Shown here one piece after another: positions 1-9,394 of a stretch of 64,000 nt of DNA. The DNA lies in contig NZ_CP118615.1 of NCBI RefSeq assembly GCF_028993575.1, positions 4,927,001 through 4,991,000 of the forward strand, read 5' to 3'. Every line of letters starts with the position of its first letter. Position 1 is the first letter of the stretch. The notes under the pieces are model-generated. The model was not told where the DNA came from. It worked only from the letters and a program-made list of their open reading frames with translations, and searched no databases. The DNA is from Micromonospora cathayae. GTDB lineage: Bacteria > Actinomycetota > Actinomycetes > Mycobacteriales > Micromonosporaceae. Both the position numbers and the translations under genes were made by a program.

Positions 1-1
1 C

Positions 2-1753
2 GGTGCCGGTGAGCACCGACCGGCTGGACTCCACCCGTACCGGGGCGACCGCGTCGACGCCGGGCACGGCGGCGAGCCGGCCACCGGTGGCGGGCGTGAA
101 CGCGTACCCGGTGAGCCACGCGTCGGCGGGGACGCTCAGGTCGGTGGCGGTGTCCCGGGCCCGACCGACGGTGTCGGTGACGACGGCGCTGAACACGCCG
201 GTGGCGACCGCGACGACCAGCACCGCGAGGGGGCCGGTGGTGACCGGCGCGCCGCGTCCGGCGCGGGCCACCCCGAGGAAGAACAGCGCGCCCCGGGCCC
301 GGGTGGCGGCGGCGTCGAGCAGCCGCAGCGGCCCGGGCAGGGCCCGCAGCGCCAGCAACGCCACCGCGACGGCGGCCAGCGCCGGCACCGCGGCCAGGTA
401 CGCGTCGACGGTGGCGCCGTCACCGACGCCGCGTCGGCGCAGCAGCACCACCCCCAGTACGGCGACCGCCAGGACGGTCACCTCGGCGGTGAGTCGTCGG
501 GCCGACGGGCGGCGGCGTACCAGGTCGTGCCGGCCGGTGACGACGGTGGCCCGGTGTTGTCCGGTGACCGCGAGCACCGGCACCACGGCGGTGGTGACCG
601 CCGCGATCACCGGCAGCGCCCACCAGGTGCCGCCGGGGCGGCCCGGAGCGGCGAGTCCGGCCAGTGCGCCGGCGAGGACGGCGGCGGGTTGCAGCAGCGC
701 CGCCTCGGTCAGGGTGCGTCGGGCGACGGCCGGCAGGGACGCTCCCCTCGATCGCAGCAGCGTCAGTTCGGCGTGCCGGCTCTGCACGGCGATCCGGGCG
801 GCCAGCAGGACCAGGCCGAGCAGGCTGGCCAGCAGTCCGGCCTGCACCATGGCCAGCAAATTACCCACCGAGGTGAGCTGGGCGGCGAACCGCACCAGGG
901 TGGTGTCCAGGGAGGTCTGCACGGTGGCGTCGGGCAGCCACGGGTGGCGGCGGGCCGCGCCGAGCGCCGCCGTGACCGCTTCGGTCGACGACGCGTCGAT
1001 GCGGTCGGTGTCGAACCGGTACCGCCAGGTGTGCTGGGCGGTCAGGCCGGTGCCGGCGGCGACGGCGGTGACACCGGCGGGGTCGGTGACGGCGACCGCG
1101 ACGAACGGGTCGCCGTCGTTGACGGGCAGCAGGGGTTCCAGCGCCTGCGGCATGGCCTGCCACACCGGTGCGGTGGCGTCGGCGGGCGTGAACACCCCGG
1201 ACACCACCAGGTCGGCGGGGGCGGCGTCGCCGCGTATCCCGAGCCGGACGCCGGGACGCAGGTCCAGTGCGGCGGCCACCGCTTCGGACACGGCGACCTG
1301 GGTGGGTCGGCCGGGGCTGCTGGCCGGCCACCGGCCGGCGGTCAGTCGGGCCGCCTGCGGTACCCCGGTCTGGGCGCGCAGGCCGAGCTGGACCCGTCCG
1401 CCGCCGCCGAGCGGGCCGACGTCGCCGACGGCGACGGCCCGGTCGGCGTCGATGGCGACGGCCTGCCACCGCTGGTCGACCAGGTCGGGCAGCGGCGCGG
1501 GCAGGTCGGCGGCGAACCGGTCCAGGGTGTCGGGTGCGGTGGGCGCGGTGCGGGCGGCGATGGTCAGGTCCCGCGCCTGGTACGGCAGCGGGGTGACCGC
1601 GGCGCGCAGGCTCCGGTCGGCGTGGTCGTTGGCGAGTCGGGGCGCGGCGGTGACCAGAGCGGCCGCGACCAGCCCGAGGGCGGCCAGCAGGGTGGCCGGG
1701 CCGGCGGTGGCGCGCAGCCGACGCCAGGGCCCGGCGCTGCCGTGTGGTCTCAT
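2..1753 (-). CDS. FtsX-like ABC transporter permease, 3' end outside window
   Basis: The minus frame from the ATG at 1753 stays open to the window edge, so 584 codons are visible and the C-terminus is missing. An N-terminal membrane anchor lies near residues 17-37, followed by a long extracellular-type region. An FtsX/MacB-like transmembrane block sits at about residues 285-400 and contains the family's TLLRSRGAS-type cytoplasmic segment. The start lies 5 nt past the stop of the upstream permease gene, with GGTGA 5 nt before it, so the two are probably translated as one unit. The likely role is lipoprotein or envelope-related transport with an ABC ATPase encoded further left. The family is clear; the substrate is unknown. 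Confidence 0.8.
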   Translation of the reverse strand, partial: MRPHGSAGPWRRLRATAGPATLLAALGLVAAALVTAAPRLANDHADRSLRAAVTPLPYQARDLTIAARTAPTAPDTLDRFAADLPAPLPDLVDQRWQAVAIDADRAVAVGDVGPLGGGGRVQLGLRAQTGVPQAARLTAGRWPASSPGRPTQVAVSEAVAAALDLRPGVRLGIRGDAAPADLVVSGVFTPADATAPVWQAMPQALEPLLPVNDGDPFVAVAVTDPAGVTAVAAGTGLTAQHTWRYRFDTDRIDASSTEAVTAALGAARRHPWLPDATVQTSLDTTLVRFAAQLTSVGNLLAMVQAGLLASLLGLVLLAARIAVQSRHAELTLLRSRGASLPAVARRTLTEAALLQPAAVLAGALAGLAAPGRPGGTWWALPVIAAVTTAVVPVLAVTGQHRATVVTGRHDLVRRRPSARRLTAEVTVLAVAVLGVVLLRRRGVGDGATVDAYLAAVPALAAVAVALLALRALPGPLRLLDAAATRARGALFFLGVARAGRGAPVTTGPLAVLVVAVATGVFSAVVTDTVGRARDTATDLSVPADAWLTGYAFTPATGGRLAAVPGVDAVAPVRVESSRSVLTGT

Positions 1754-1758
1754 CGGGG

Positions 1759-4700
1759 TCACCGGTCCTCTCCGCCGCGCAGCCGGCCGGCTTCGGGTCG
1801 GCCGCGTAGCCGCGCCGCCGTGACAGCGGTGGCGGCCAGCGCCAACGCCAGCACCCCGGCGGCGGTGGCCAGCAGCGGCGGCCAGTCGATCAGCAGCACG
1901 GGGGTGGGGGTGGGGCGGCCCGCCGCCGGGGTCAGGATGACCAGGGGTGCCATGGTGGCGGCGACCGCGACGCCGACGGCCACGCCGACCAGTACGCCGG
2001 TGCCGGCGAGGAACGCCTGTTCGGTGACCAGGGAACGGGTGACGGTGCGGTGGGACGCGCCGAGGGTGTGCAGCACGGCCAGTTCGCCGGCGCGGCGGCG
2101 GGCGGTGGCGTTGACGTCGACGGTGATGCCGACGCCGGCGAGCAGCACCGCGCCGAGGGCGGCGGCGAACAGGGCGGTCCGCGCGCCGACGCCGAACGGG
2201 TCGTCGGCCAGGTCGCGGGCCACGGCCCGCCGGTCGTGCACGTCGAGCCCACCGAGGCCGGTCGCGGCGGTGGCCGCGGTGTCGGGTTGCCGGGGGTCCA
2301 CCGTCAGCCACCATTCCTGGTTGGCGCGCAGCAGTCCCCGGTCGGCGAAGAGCCGGTCCCGCAGGGCCGGCAGGTCGGCGAAGACGGCGGCGGCCTGCGT
2401 GTCGCCGGGCAGCGCGTCGATGCTGTCGACGACCCGCACGTCGACCTCGGCGGCGCCCAGGTACAGCCGGGTCTGCGCGCCGACGTCCAGCCGTAGGGCG
2501 GCCAGCGCCGCCGGGGTGAGCAGCAGCGGCACCGCGCCGGTGGTGGCGCGGGTGACGGCCAGTTGGATGCCCTGGCCGCCGCGTCCGGTGCGGGCGGTGC
2601 TGTCGGAGCGGTCGGTGCGGACGTACCGGGCGGTGAGGGTGCCGGCGCGGGCGGTGGCGGTGGCGTCGGGTGGGCTGCCGCCCCGGTCGACCGTGTGCCA
2701 GGTCCCGCCGCCCAGGTCGACGGGGGTGCTGTCGTCGGCGCGGAGGTTCCGCAGTCGCCAGTCGACGACGGTGCCGGTGCGGCCGACGGTGTCGACGGTG
2801 AACCCGGCCAGCCGGGCCGGCGGGTCGTCGGCGGGCAGGTCGACGGTGAACCCGACGTCCTGTCCGCTGCCGCCGGTGCCGAGGGGGAGCCGGTGGTGGC
2901 CGCCGTCGGGTGTGGTGAGCACCGCCCAGGCGCGTACCGGGGCGGGCGTGTCGGTGGCGGTGACGGTGGCGGTCCAGGTGCCGGCAAGTCGCCGCGCGCC
3001 GGCCGGCAGGGTGGTGTGTCCGCTGACCGGTCGGGCCCGGGTGAGCGTGTCGAACACCTGCGCGGGTGGCGGGCCGGTCAGGTCGGGTCGGATCCGCATG
3101 ACGTGTCCGGCGGTGCCGGCGTCGGCGGCGACCAGGGAGGCGGGCACGCTGTCGGGGCCGAGGCTGAGGGTGTCGCGCCAGGTGGGCAGCACGGCGGTCA
3201 CGCCGGGCAGCCCGGCGAGCTGCCCGGCCCGCTGGGCGGGGGCGTCGCGGCGCTGTTCGGTCAGCCGCAGGTCCGCGCCGACCTGGTGGTCGGCCTGGTC
3301 GGTGAGGGACCGGCCGGTGGTGCCGGCCAGGGACCAGCCCAGGGCGCTGACGGCGACGGCCAGGGCGACCAGCAGCACCGGGCCGGCGTGGGGTCGGCGG
3401 CCGGCCTGCCACACGCCGAGCAGTGGCGCGGTCCACCGGTCGACGCCGCGTTCGGCCAGTCGGGTCACCGGTGGCAGCAGCCGCAGGGCCAGCACCGCGC
3501 CGGCGAGGACCCCGAGGGTGGGTGCGGCGGCCAGCAGCGGGTCGATGCCGAGGTCGCCGCCGGTGCCGCCGGTCAGTGGTGACGCATACGACCGCAGCTG
3601 GTACCAGCCGAGCAGGGCCACCACGACCAGGACGACGTCCACGCCGGCGCGTTGTGCCGCGCCGCGGCGGCCCGGCCGGGACCGGCTGGCCTGGTCGGCG
3701 ACGTAGCTGGCGCCGCGGCGCAGGTTGGGGGCGAGCATCGCCACGGCGCAGCCGGCCGCGACGACGACGGTGACCGCCCAGGTGAGCGCGTCGAGTCGTG
3801 GGTCGAGGCGCAGCGACACGGCCGACAGGGCGGGGATCCGGTCGGCCTGCCGTAGTGCCGCGGTGGCCAGGGGTGGGGCCAGCAGCACGGCCGGCGCGAC
3901 GACCAGCGCGGCTTCCCGGGTGGCGAGGGCGGCGAGTTGGGTGCGGGCGGCGCCGCGGGCGCGCAGCAGCGCGGTCTCGCCGCGTCGGTGTTCGGTGAGC
4001 AGGACGGCGACCAGCAGCAGCGTGTATCCGGCGAGGACGGCGACGAGCAGCATCGGGGTGACCAGCGCGGACCGGCCGACCAGGGTGGCCCGCTGGATCC
4101 GGTCGACCAGGGCGGGCAGCCCGGTGGTGGCGGTGCCGGAGTCACCGAGTCCGGCGGCCTGGGGTAGGGCGGTGGTGGCGGTGCGGGCGGCGGCGGCGAG
4201 CCGGTCGAGGCGGCCGGTGCCGCCGGTGACGTCCGGTTCGACCAGCCAGCCGGCGGAGGCGTTGGTGAGGAAGTGCCGCCCGAACGCGGCCCGGTCCACG
4301 GTCAGCGGCCCGTACGTGGCGGTGGCGGGTCGCCGGCCGCCGGTGGCGTCGGGGGCGAGCCGCCAGTAGGTGTCGCCGGGGTCGCGGGGCTGCCACAGGC
4401 CCACGACGGTGACGTCGGTGACCCGGCCGGTGAAGCCGTCGGTGACGGGGATCCGGTCGCCGACGGTGACGCCGAGGGTGCCGGCGACCGCGTCGGGCAG
4501 GGTCCCGGCGACCGTCGTGGTGCCGGTGCCGGTGCCGGGCCAGGTGCCGGCGGTGAGTCGGGCGTGGGCGGCGAGGTCGTCGAGGAACATCACCGAGGCG
4601 TAGACGACGCCGTCGTCGTCGGGCACGGCGGTGCCGGTGTCGCCACGTAGGTGCCGGCCGGCGGCGTACCCGGCGGTGGTGACGGTGGCGGGCCAACCGT

Positions 4701-4956
4701 CGAGGGTGTCGGCGACGCCGTCGCGGAGCGCCCGGTCCCGCTGGTCGAGCGTGTCGACGGTGCGGCCGGCGGGGCCCCGCACCAGCAGCGACCGGTCCTC
4801 GGCGGTGGCCGCGGCGAGGACCGTGCGGGTGCCGGAGTCGACGACGTCGCGGTGGTATCCGGCCAGGGCGGTGAGCGCGCTGGTCGCGACCAGGGTCGCC
4901 GCGGCGGCGGCGAGGAGCAGACCGGTGGTGCCGCGGGCCCGTCGTAGCGCCAGCAT
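1759..4956 (-). CDS. Large FtsX-family ABC transporter permease (two FtsX domains)
   Basis: The product is 1065 residues. An N-terminal membrane anchor follows the start (MLALRRARG). One FtsX/MacB-like transmembrane block lies near residues 275-420, with the segment TALLRARGAA. A second lies near residues 915-1050, with ELAVLHTLGAS. They are separated by a long soluble region. I chose the ATG at 4956 because the hydrophobic anchor follows it at once and a G-rich Shine-Dalgarno lies about 8-12 nt upstream; an in-frame GTG-type start 69 nt earlier would add a low-complexity tail. The gene sits 5 nt ahead of a second FtsX-like gene. The pair should form the membrane part of an ABC exporter whose ATPase is not in view. 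Confidence 0.85.
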   Translation of the reverse strand: MLALRRARGTTGLLLAAAAATLVATSALTALAGYHRDVVDSGTRTVLAAATAEDRSLLVRGPAGRTVDTLDQRDRALRDGVADTLDGWPATVTTAGYAAGRHLRGDTGTAVPDDDGVVYASVMFLDDLAAHARLTAGTWPGTGTGTTTVAGTLPDAVAGTLGVTVGDRIPVTDGFTGRVTDVTVVGLWQPRDPGDTYWRLAPDATGGRRPATATYGPLTVDRAAFGRHFLTNASAGWLVEPDVTGGTGRLDRLAAAARTATTALPQAAGLGDSGTATTGLPALVDRIQRATLVGRSALVTPMLLVAVLAGYTLLLVAVLLTEHRRGETALLRARGAARTQLAALATREAALVVAPAVLLAPPLATAALRQADRIPALSAVSLRLDPRLDALTWAVTVVVAAGCAVAMLAPNLRRGASYVADQASRSRPGRRGAAQRAGVDVVLVVVALLGWYQLRSYASPLTGGTGGDLGIDPLLAAAPTLGVLAGAVLALRLLPPVTRLAERGVDRWTAPLLGVWQAGRRPHAGPVLLVALAVAVSALGWSLAGTTGRSLTDQADHQVGADLRLTEQRRDAPAQRAGQLAGLPGVTAVLPTWRDTLSLGPDSVPASLVAADAGTAGHVMRIRPDLTGPPPAQVFDTLTRARPVSGHTTLPAGARRLAGTWTATVTATDTPAPVRAWAVLTTPDGGHHRLPLGTGGSGQDVGFTVDLPADDPPARLAGFTVDTVGRTGTVVDWRLRNLRADDSTPVDLGGGTWHTVDRGGSPPDATATARAGTLTARYVRTDRSDSTARTGRGGQGIQLAVTRATTGAVPLLLTPAALAALRLDVGAQTRLYLGAAEVDVRVVDSIDALPGDTQAAAVFADLPALRDRLFADRGLLRANQEWWLTVDPRQPDTAATAATGLGGLDVHDRRAVARDLADDPFGVGARTALFAAALGAVLLAGVGITVDVNATARRRAGELAVLHTLGASHRTVTRSLVTEQAFLAGTGVLVGVAVGVAVAATMAPLVILTPAAGRPTPTPVLLIDWPPLLATAAGVLALALAATAVTAARLRGRPEAGRLRGGEDR

Positions 4957-5091
4957 GTGTGTCGTGCCCCCCGCGGTCGTGGTCGCGGGGGGCCGGCTGC
5001 CGCCCCCGCGTGCCCGTGAAGACAACCGAGGGGGTGGGAAAGGTTGACGTCGGGACCGGATCCGTCGATCACGAACCGGTCACGGCGCGGG

Positions 5092-5805
5092 TCAGGCGAG
5101 CGGGCCGAGGTCTCCGCTGCGGTAGTGCCGCCGGCACAGCACCTGGTAGCGGACCTGCGCGTCGGGGACGGTGTCACCGATGACGACCTGGGCGCCTTCG
5201 CGGACCACCCGGCCGCCGACGACGCGGGCGTTGAGCAGCCCCTCGCGTCCGCACCAGCACAGCACCTCGACCTGGATGCGGGCCACCGCGTCGGCGAGTT
5301 CGAACAGCCGCTGCGCGGCGGGGAAGAAACTCGACCGGAAGTCGGTGGCCAGGCCGAACGCGAACACGTCGACGTCGTCGTGGTCGACCAGTTCGGCCAT
5401 CTGCTCGACGTGTTCGACCTGGTAGAAGGACGCCTCGTCGCAGATCAGGTAGTCGACGCGTTCCCCGTCGGCCCACCGGCCGCGCACCAGGGCCCGCAGG
5501 TCCAGGTCGTCGGTGACCTCGATGGCCTCGTGGGCCAGGCCGATGCGGGTGGTGACCTGCGGGCCCAGCGACCGGTCGATGCGGGTGGTGACCAGGCCGC
5601 GGCGGCCCTGCCGGGCGTGGTTGTAGTTCATCTGCAACGCCATGGTGGACTTGCCGCAGTCCATCGGCCCCCAGAAGAACTTCAGCGCCGCGGCGTGCAG
5701 GGGGCGCCCGTCGGCTCCGCGGGCGGCGGCGCAGGTGGGGGCGTCCGGCTCGCCCGGCAGCGGTCGGGCCAGGCAGGTCGGGGCGGCGTCGTCGACATCG
5801 GTCAC
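5092..5805 (-). CDS. tdk: Thymidine kinase (type II)
   Basis: The 237-residue protein has the Walker A motif GPMDCGKST at residues 46-54, a Walker B-like CDEASF motif and a C-terminal zinc-binding set (CWCGREG and CRRHY). These are hallmarks of tetrameric type II thymidine kinase, which phosphorylates deoxythymidine for dTTP salvage in the cytoplasm. The GTG start at 5805 gives about 38 residues ahead of the usual family start (LKFFWG), so the N-terminus may be shorter in reality, although no good internal start with a ribosome site is evident. It stands alone between the permease pair and an MFS gene, with all of these on the minus strand. Confidence 0.9.
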   Translation of the reverse strand: MTDVDDAAPTCLARPLPGEPDAPTCAAARGADGRPLHAAALKFFWGPMDCGKSTMALQMNYNHARQGRRGLVTTRIDRSLGPQVTTRIGLAHEAIEVTDDLDLRALVRGRWADGERVDYLICDEASFYQVEHVEQMAELVDHDDVDVFAFGLATDFRSSFFPAAQRLFELADAVARIQVEVLCWCGREGLLNARVVGGRVVREGAQVVIGDTVPDAQVRYQVLCRRHYRSGDLGPLA

Positions 5806-5847
5806 GGACCGGCAGCCTAGCCCATCGACTGACCCCGATCCGTGTGG

Positions 5848-7233
5848 TTACAGGACGCGCGGCGGCACGTTCCCCGCCGCGACGATGGCCCGCCGCACCG
5901 GCACCGCCAACAACAGCACGAACCCCACCACGAAGAAGATCAACAACGACACCAGGCCCACCCGGTACGAGTTGGTCAACTGGAACACCACCCCGAAGGC
6001 GAGGGGCCCCAACCAGCTGGTGCCCTTGTCACTGATCTCGTAGAAGCCGTAGTACTCGCCCTCCTTACCGGCCGGGATCAGCTGACTGAACAGCGACCGG
6101 CTCAACGCCTGACTGCCCCCCAACACCAACCCGATCCCCGCGCCCAGCACCATGAACGGCACCGGCGCCTCCGGCGGCAGCCAGAACGCCGCCAGGATCA
6201 CCCCGGTCCACAGCACCAGCGACAGCAGCACCGTCTTCCACGCCCCGAACCACTTCGCCAACGCCCCCAGCAGCAACGCCCCACCGAACGCCAGGAACTG
6301 CACCAGCAGGATCGTCACGATCAGCGTCGACTGCCCCAACCGCAGCTCCTCGGTGCCGTACTGGCTGGCCAACGCGATCACCGTCTGGATGCCGTCGTTG
6401 TACACCAGGAACGCCAGCAGGAAGAACAACGTCAACGGGTACGCCTTGATCTCCCGCAGCGTCCGACCCAACTGCCGGAACCCGTCGACCAGCACGTTCC
6501 CGCCGCCACCGGTCGCCGCCACCGACGGCCGCTCCCGCAGCCACGCCAACGGCACCAGCGTGAACACCGCCCACCACACCCCGGCCGACACGATCGACCA
6601 GCGCGCCAGGTCCAGGGTGCGCTGCGCGGTGCCGTCCCCGAACGAGTTCACCACCACCAGGTTCACCGCCAGCAGCGTCCCGCCACCCAGGTAGCCCAGC
6701 GCCCAACCCCGACTGGAGATACCGTCCCGGTCGTCCGGGCCCCCCAACTGCGGCAGGAACGAGTTGTACACCACCACCGACGCCCCGAACGCGATGTTCG
6801 CCACCACGAACAGCACCCCACCCAGCAGGTACCGGTCCCCGGTGACGAACACCATCGCCACCGTCGCCCCCGCACCCAGGAACGCGAACACCGCCAGCAG
6901 CCGCTTCTTGTGCAGCGACCGGTCCGCGATCGCCCCGGTCACCGGCAACACGAACACCGTCAGGAACACCGACAACGACACCAGGTACGGAAAGTACGAC
7001 CCGGCGGCCACCTTCACCCCCAGCGGGTACACGTACCCGCCACAGCGGTCCGCGCCCAACGCACAGCCGGCGGCGACCTCGGCGACACTGGTCAGGAACG
7101 GCCCCAGGAACACCGTGATCACGGTGGTGGAGAACGCCGACATCGCCCAGTCGTAGAAGTACCAGCCGGTGCGTTCCCGACGGGTGCTCGCCGGGGGTGT
7201 CGACGCCACGGCGGGGGAGAGGGTCTCGGCCAT
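5848..7233 (-). CDS. MFS transporter, UMF1/Atg22-like
   Basis: The 461-residue protein has about 12 hydrophobic segments and begins with the WYFYDWAMSAF signature of the UMF1 (Atg22-like) branch of the major facilitator superfamily. An ADRSLHKKR-type loop after the early helices also fits MFS. Known relatives include poorly characterised, possibly amino-acid-exporting permeases, so the substrate is not assigned. The ATG at 7233 was chosen over an in-frame GTG at 7245 because GAAGGA sits 4 nt before the ATG and would overlap the GTG. The GDPD gene lies 28 nt upstream on the same strand, so the two may be co-transcribed. Confidence 0.85.
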   Translation of the reverse strand: MAETLSPAVASTPPASTRRERTGWYFYDWAMSAFSTTVITVFLGPFLTSVAEVAAGCALGADRCGGYVYPLGVKVAAGSYFPYLVSLSVFLTVFVLPVTGAIADRSLHKKRLLAVFAFLGAGATVAMVFVTGDRYLLGGVLFVVANIAFGASVVVYNSFLPQLGGPDDRDGISSRGWALGYLGGGTLLAVNLVVVNSFGDGTAQRTLDLARWSIVSAGVWWAVFTLVPLAWLRERPSVAATGGGGNVLVDGFRQLGRTLREIKAYPLTLFFLLAFLVYNDGIQTVIALASQYGTEELRLGQSTLIVTILLVQFLAFGGALLLGALAKWFGAWKTVLLSLVLWTGVILAAFWLPPEAPVPFMVLGAGIGLVLGGSQALSRSLFSQLIPAGKEGEYYGFYEISDKGTSWLGPLAFGVVFQLTNSYRVGLVSLLIFFVVGFVLLLAVPVRRAIVAAGNVPPRVL

Positions 7234-7261
7234 CGGGTCCTTCACACGGTGTGGTGGGGAT

Positions 7262-8038
7262 TCAGGCGGCCCAGTGGCCGCGACTGCGGTACACCTCGAC
7301 CAACCGGTCGACGTGATCGGTCATGATGCCATCCACACCCAGGTCCAGTAACTCGTGCATCTCGTCAGGTTCGTCGATCGTCCAGACATGCACGTGCAGT
7401 CCGAGCCGGTGCGCGTACCGCACCAGCCGCCGGTCCACCACCGGCAGCCGCCCGTACCGCACCGGCACCTGCGCGGCGACCACCGACGGCGGCAACCGCA
7501 ACGGCCGCCCGGTCAGCGACGCCATCCGCAGCCGCGCCACCCCCCGCATCCCCAACGACGTGGCGACCTTCGGGCCGGCCAGGGCCCGCAGCCGGGCCAG
7601 CCGGTCATCACTGAACGACGCCAGCAGCACCCGGTCGGTCGCCCCGACCCGCTCCACCGTCGCCACCGTCGCCGCCACCGCCGGATCGGCCTTCACATCG
7701 ACGTTGAACCGGATCTCCGGCCACCCGGCGAGCACCTCGTCCAGCCTCGGCACCGCCGCCGCCCCACCCACCCGCACCGTCGCCAGGTCCGCCCACCGCA
7801 ACGCGGCGATCCGCCCCCGTTCCCCGGTGACCCGGTCCAGGGTGGCGTCGTGGAACACCACCGCCACCCCGTCGGCGGTGGCGTGCACGTCGGTCTCGAC
7901 GTACCGGTAGCCGAGGCCGACGGCCCGGGCGAACGCCGCGGCGGTGTTCTCGTCACCCCGCGCCGCGCCCCCACGGTGAGCGAACGCCAGCGGGGCCGGC
8001 GCGTCGAGGTAGGCGTGGGACACGCCGGCAGTATGCAC
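7262..8038 (-). CDS. Glycerophosphodiester phosphodiesterase
   Basis: The 258-residue protein has the GDPD signature: AFAHRGG near residue 18, DENT, then the metal-binding ETDVHATADG and the catalytic-type VFHDATLDR. Near the C-terminus it has HVWTID and GVDGIMTDHVD. It should hydrolyse glycerophosphodiesters to sn-glycerol-3-phosphate and an alcohol during phospholipid turnover. There is no signal peptide, so it is probably cytoplasmic. The start is a GTG at 8038; a GTG five codons further in is possible. It lies between the Ca2+/H+ exchanger and the MFS gene, all on the same strand with short gaps. Confidence 0.9.
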   Translation of the reverse strand: MHTAGVSHAYLDAPAPLAFAHRGGAARGDENTAAAFARAVGLGYRYVETDVHATADGVAVVFHDATLDRVTGERGRIAALRWADLATVRVGGAAAVPRLDEVLAGWPEIRFNVDVKADPAVAATVATVERVGATDRVLLASFSDDRLARLRALAGPKVATSLGMRGVARLRMASLTGRPLRLPPSVVAAQVPVRYGRLPVVDRRLVRYAHRLGLHVHVWTIDEPDEMHELLDLGVDGIMTDHVDRLVEVYRSRGHWAA

Positions 8039-8059
8039 CCCGGCCCCGCACCACGACGG

Positions 8060-9208
8060 TCAGGGGTTGGTCGCCAGGAACAGGTAACTGGCGCACAACG
8101 ACAGGTGCACCCACGCCTGCAACAGCGTCGCCCGGCCGGGCATCACGGTCAGGATCCCCACCGCGGCGGTCAGCCCCAGCAGCACGATCTGGGTCGCCCC
8201 CAGCCCCAGCACCAGCGGCCCCTCCAGCCACAACGACGCCACCGCGATCGCCGGGATGGTCAACCCGATGCTCGCCATCGCCGACCCCAACGCCAGGTTC
8301 AGGCTGATCTGCACCCGGTCCCGCCGGGCGTTGCGGGCCGCCGCGAGGGTCTCCGGCAGCAGCACCAGCAACGCGATGACCACCCCGACGACCGCCGGCG
8401 GCAACCCGGCCCCGGCCACCGCCTGCTCGATCGTCACCGACTCGACCTTCGCCAGCCCCACCACCGCCACCAGCGCCACCACCAGCAACCCGAAACTGAC
8501 CAGCGCGGTCCGCATCGGCGGGGCGGGCGCGTGCTCCTCCTCACCGGTGGCGTACCGCTCCGGCTCGCCCGGACCCGCCGCGACCGCCTCCCGGCCGGGC
8601 TTCGGCAACGGCAGGAAGTAGTCCCGGTGCCGGACGTTCTGCACGAACACGAACATCCCGTACAGGGCCAGCGACGCCACCGCCGCGAACACCAACTGCG
8701 GCCCGGAGAACGCCGCACCGGGCGTGCTGGTGGTGAACGTCGGCAGCACCAGACTCAGCACCGCCAGGGTCAGCACCGTCGCCAGCGCCGCCCCGGTGCC
8801 CTCCGGGTTGAACACCGCCACCCGCCGCCGCAACGCGGTCAGCAGCAACGACAACCCGACGATCCCGTTACAGGTGATCATCACGGCGGCGAACACGGTG
8901 TCCCGTGCCAGGGTGTCGGTGTTCTTCCCGCCGGACACCATCAGCGTGATGATCAACCCCACCTCGATCACGGTGACCGCGACCGCCAGGATCAACGACC
9001 CGAACGGCTCACCCACCCGGTGCGCGACCACCTCCGCGTGGTGCACCGCCGCCAGCACCGCCCCGGCCAGCAACACCACCACCACGACCTCGACCGCCAC
9101 CGGCAGGTCGCGCCCCCACACCATGACCAGAGCGACGAGGGCCGCCACCGGCACCAGCACCGCGGGCGCCAGCACCGGAAGACGGGACACGGCCGCCGGT
9201 ACCCGCAT
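8060..9208 (-). CDS. Calcium/proton exchanger (CaCA/ChaA-like)
   Basis: This 382-residue integral membrane protein has around 11 hydrophobic segments and two related acidic motifs. One is in GEPFGSLILAVAVTVIEVGL near residues 65-85 and the other near LLVLLPETLAAARNA. This two-repeat pattern is typical of cation/Ca2+ exchangers of the ChaA type. An acidic, hydrophilic loop (GEPERYATGEEEHAP) separates the halves. It should export Ca2+ (possibly Na+ or K+) in exchange for protons. The ATG at 9208 has GGAGG 5-6 nt upstream; the in-frame extension beyond it is arginine/glycine-rich and unlikely to be translated. Confidence 0.85.
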   Translation of the reverse strand: MRVPAAVSRLPVLAPAVLVPVAALVALVMVWGRDLPVAVEVVVVVLLAGAVLAAVHHAEVVAHRVGEPFGSLILAVAVTVIEVGLIITLMVSGGKNTDTLARDTVFAAVMITCNGIVGLSLLLTALRRRVAVFNPEGTGAALATVLTLAVLSLVLPTFTTSTPGAAFSGPQLVFAAVASLALYGMFVFVQNVRHRDYFLPLPKPGREAVAAGPGEPERYATGEEEHAPAPPMRTALVSFGLLVVALVAVVGLAKVESVTIEQAVAGAGLPPAVVGVVIALLVLLPETLAAARNARRDRVQISLNLALGSAMASIGLTIPAIAVASLWLEGPLVLGLGATQIVLLGLTAAVGILTVMPGRATLLQAWVHLSLCASYLFLATNP

Positions 9209-9394
9209 GCGACCTCCAGGTCCACCCGCCCCGGCACACCGGACCCGACGGGATCGTCGACGACGCCTCCCTGTCGACGGGGAAGCGGGCGAACCACCGG
9301 CCCCCGCACCACCGGGACCACCACCCAAGACCATGATCATAGCGGAGCGGGGCAGCTCAACCGGCCCGAACAGGATTGTCCCCGCCGCCCGCGC

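Noticed and set aside
3..1823. Long open frame on the + strand opposite the first permease gene
   Set aside because: The translation is Arg/Thr/Ala/Ser-rich with no domain, and the minus frame encodes a clear FtsX-type membrane protein. The + frame is a high-GC shadow.
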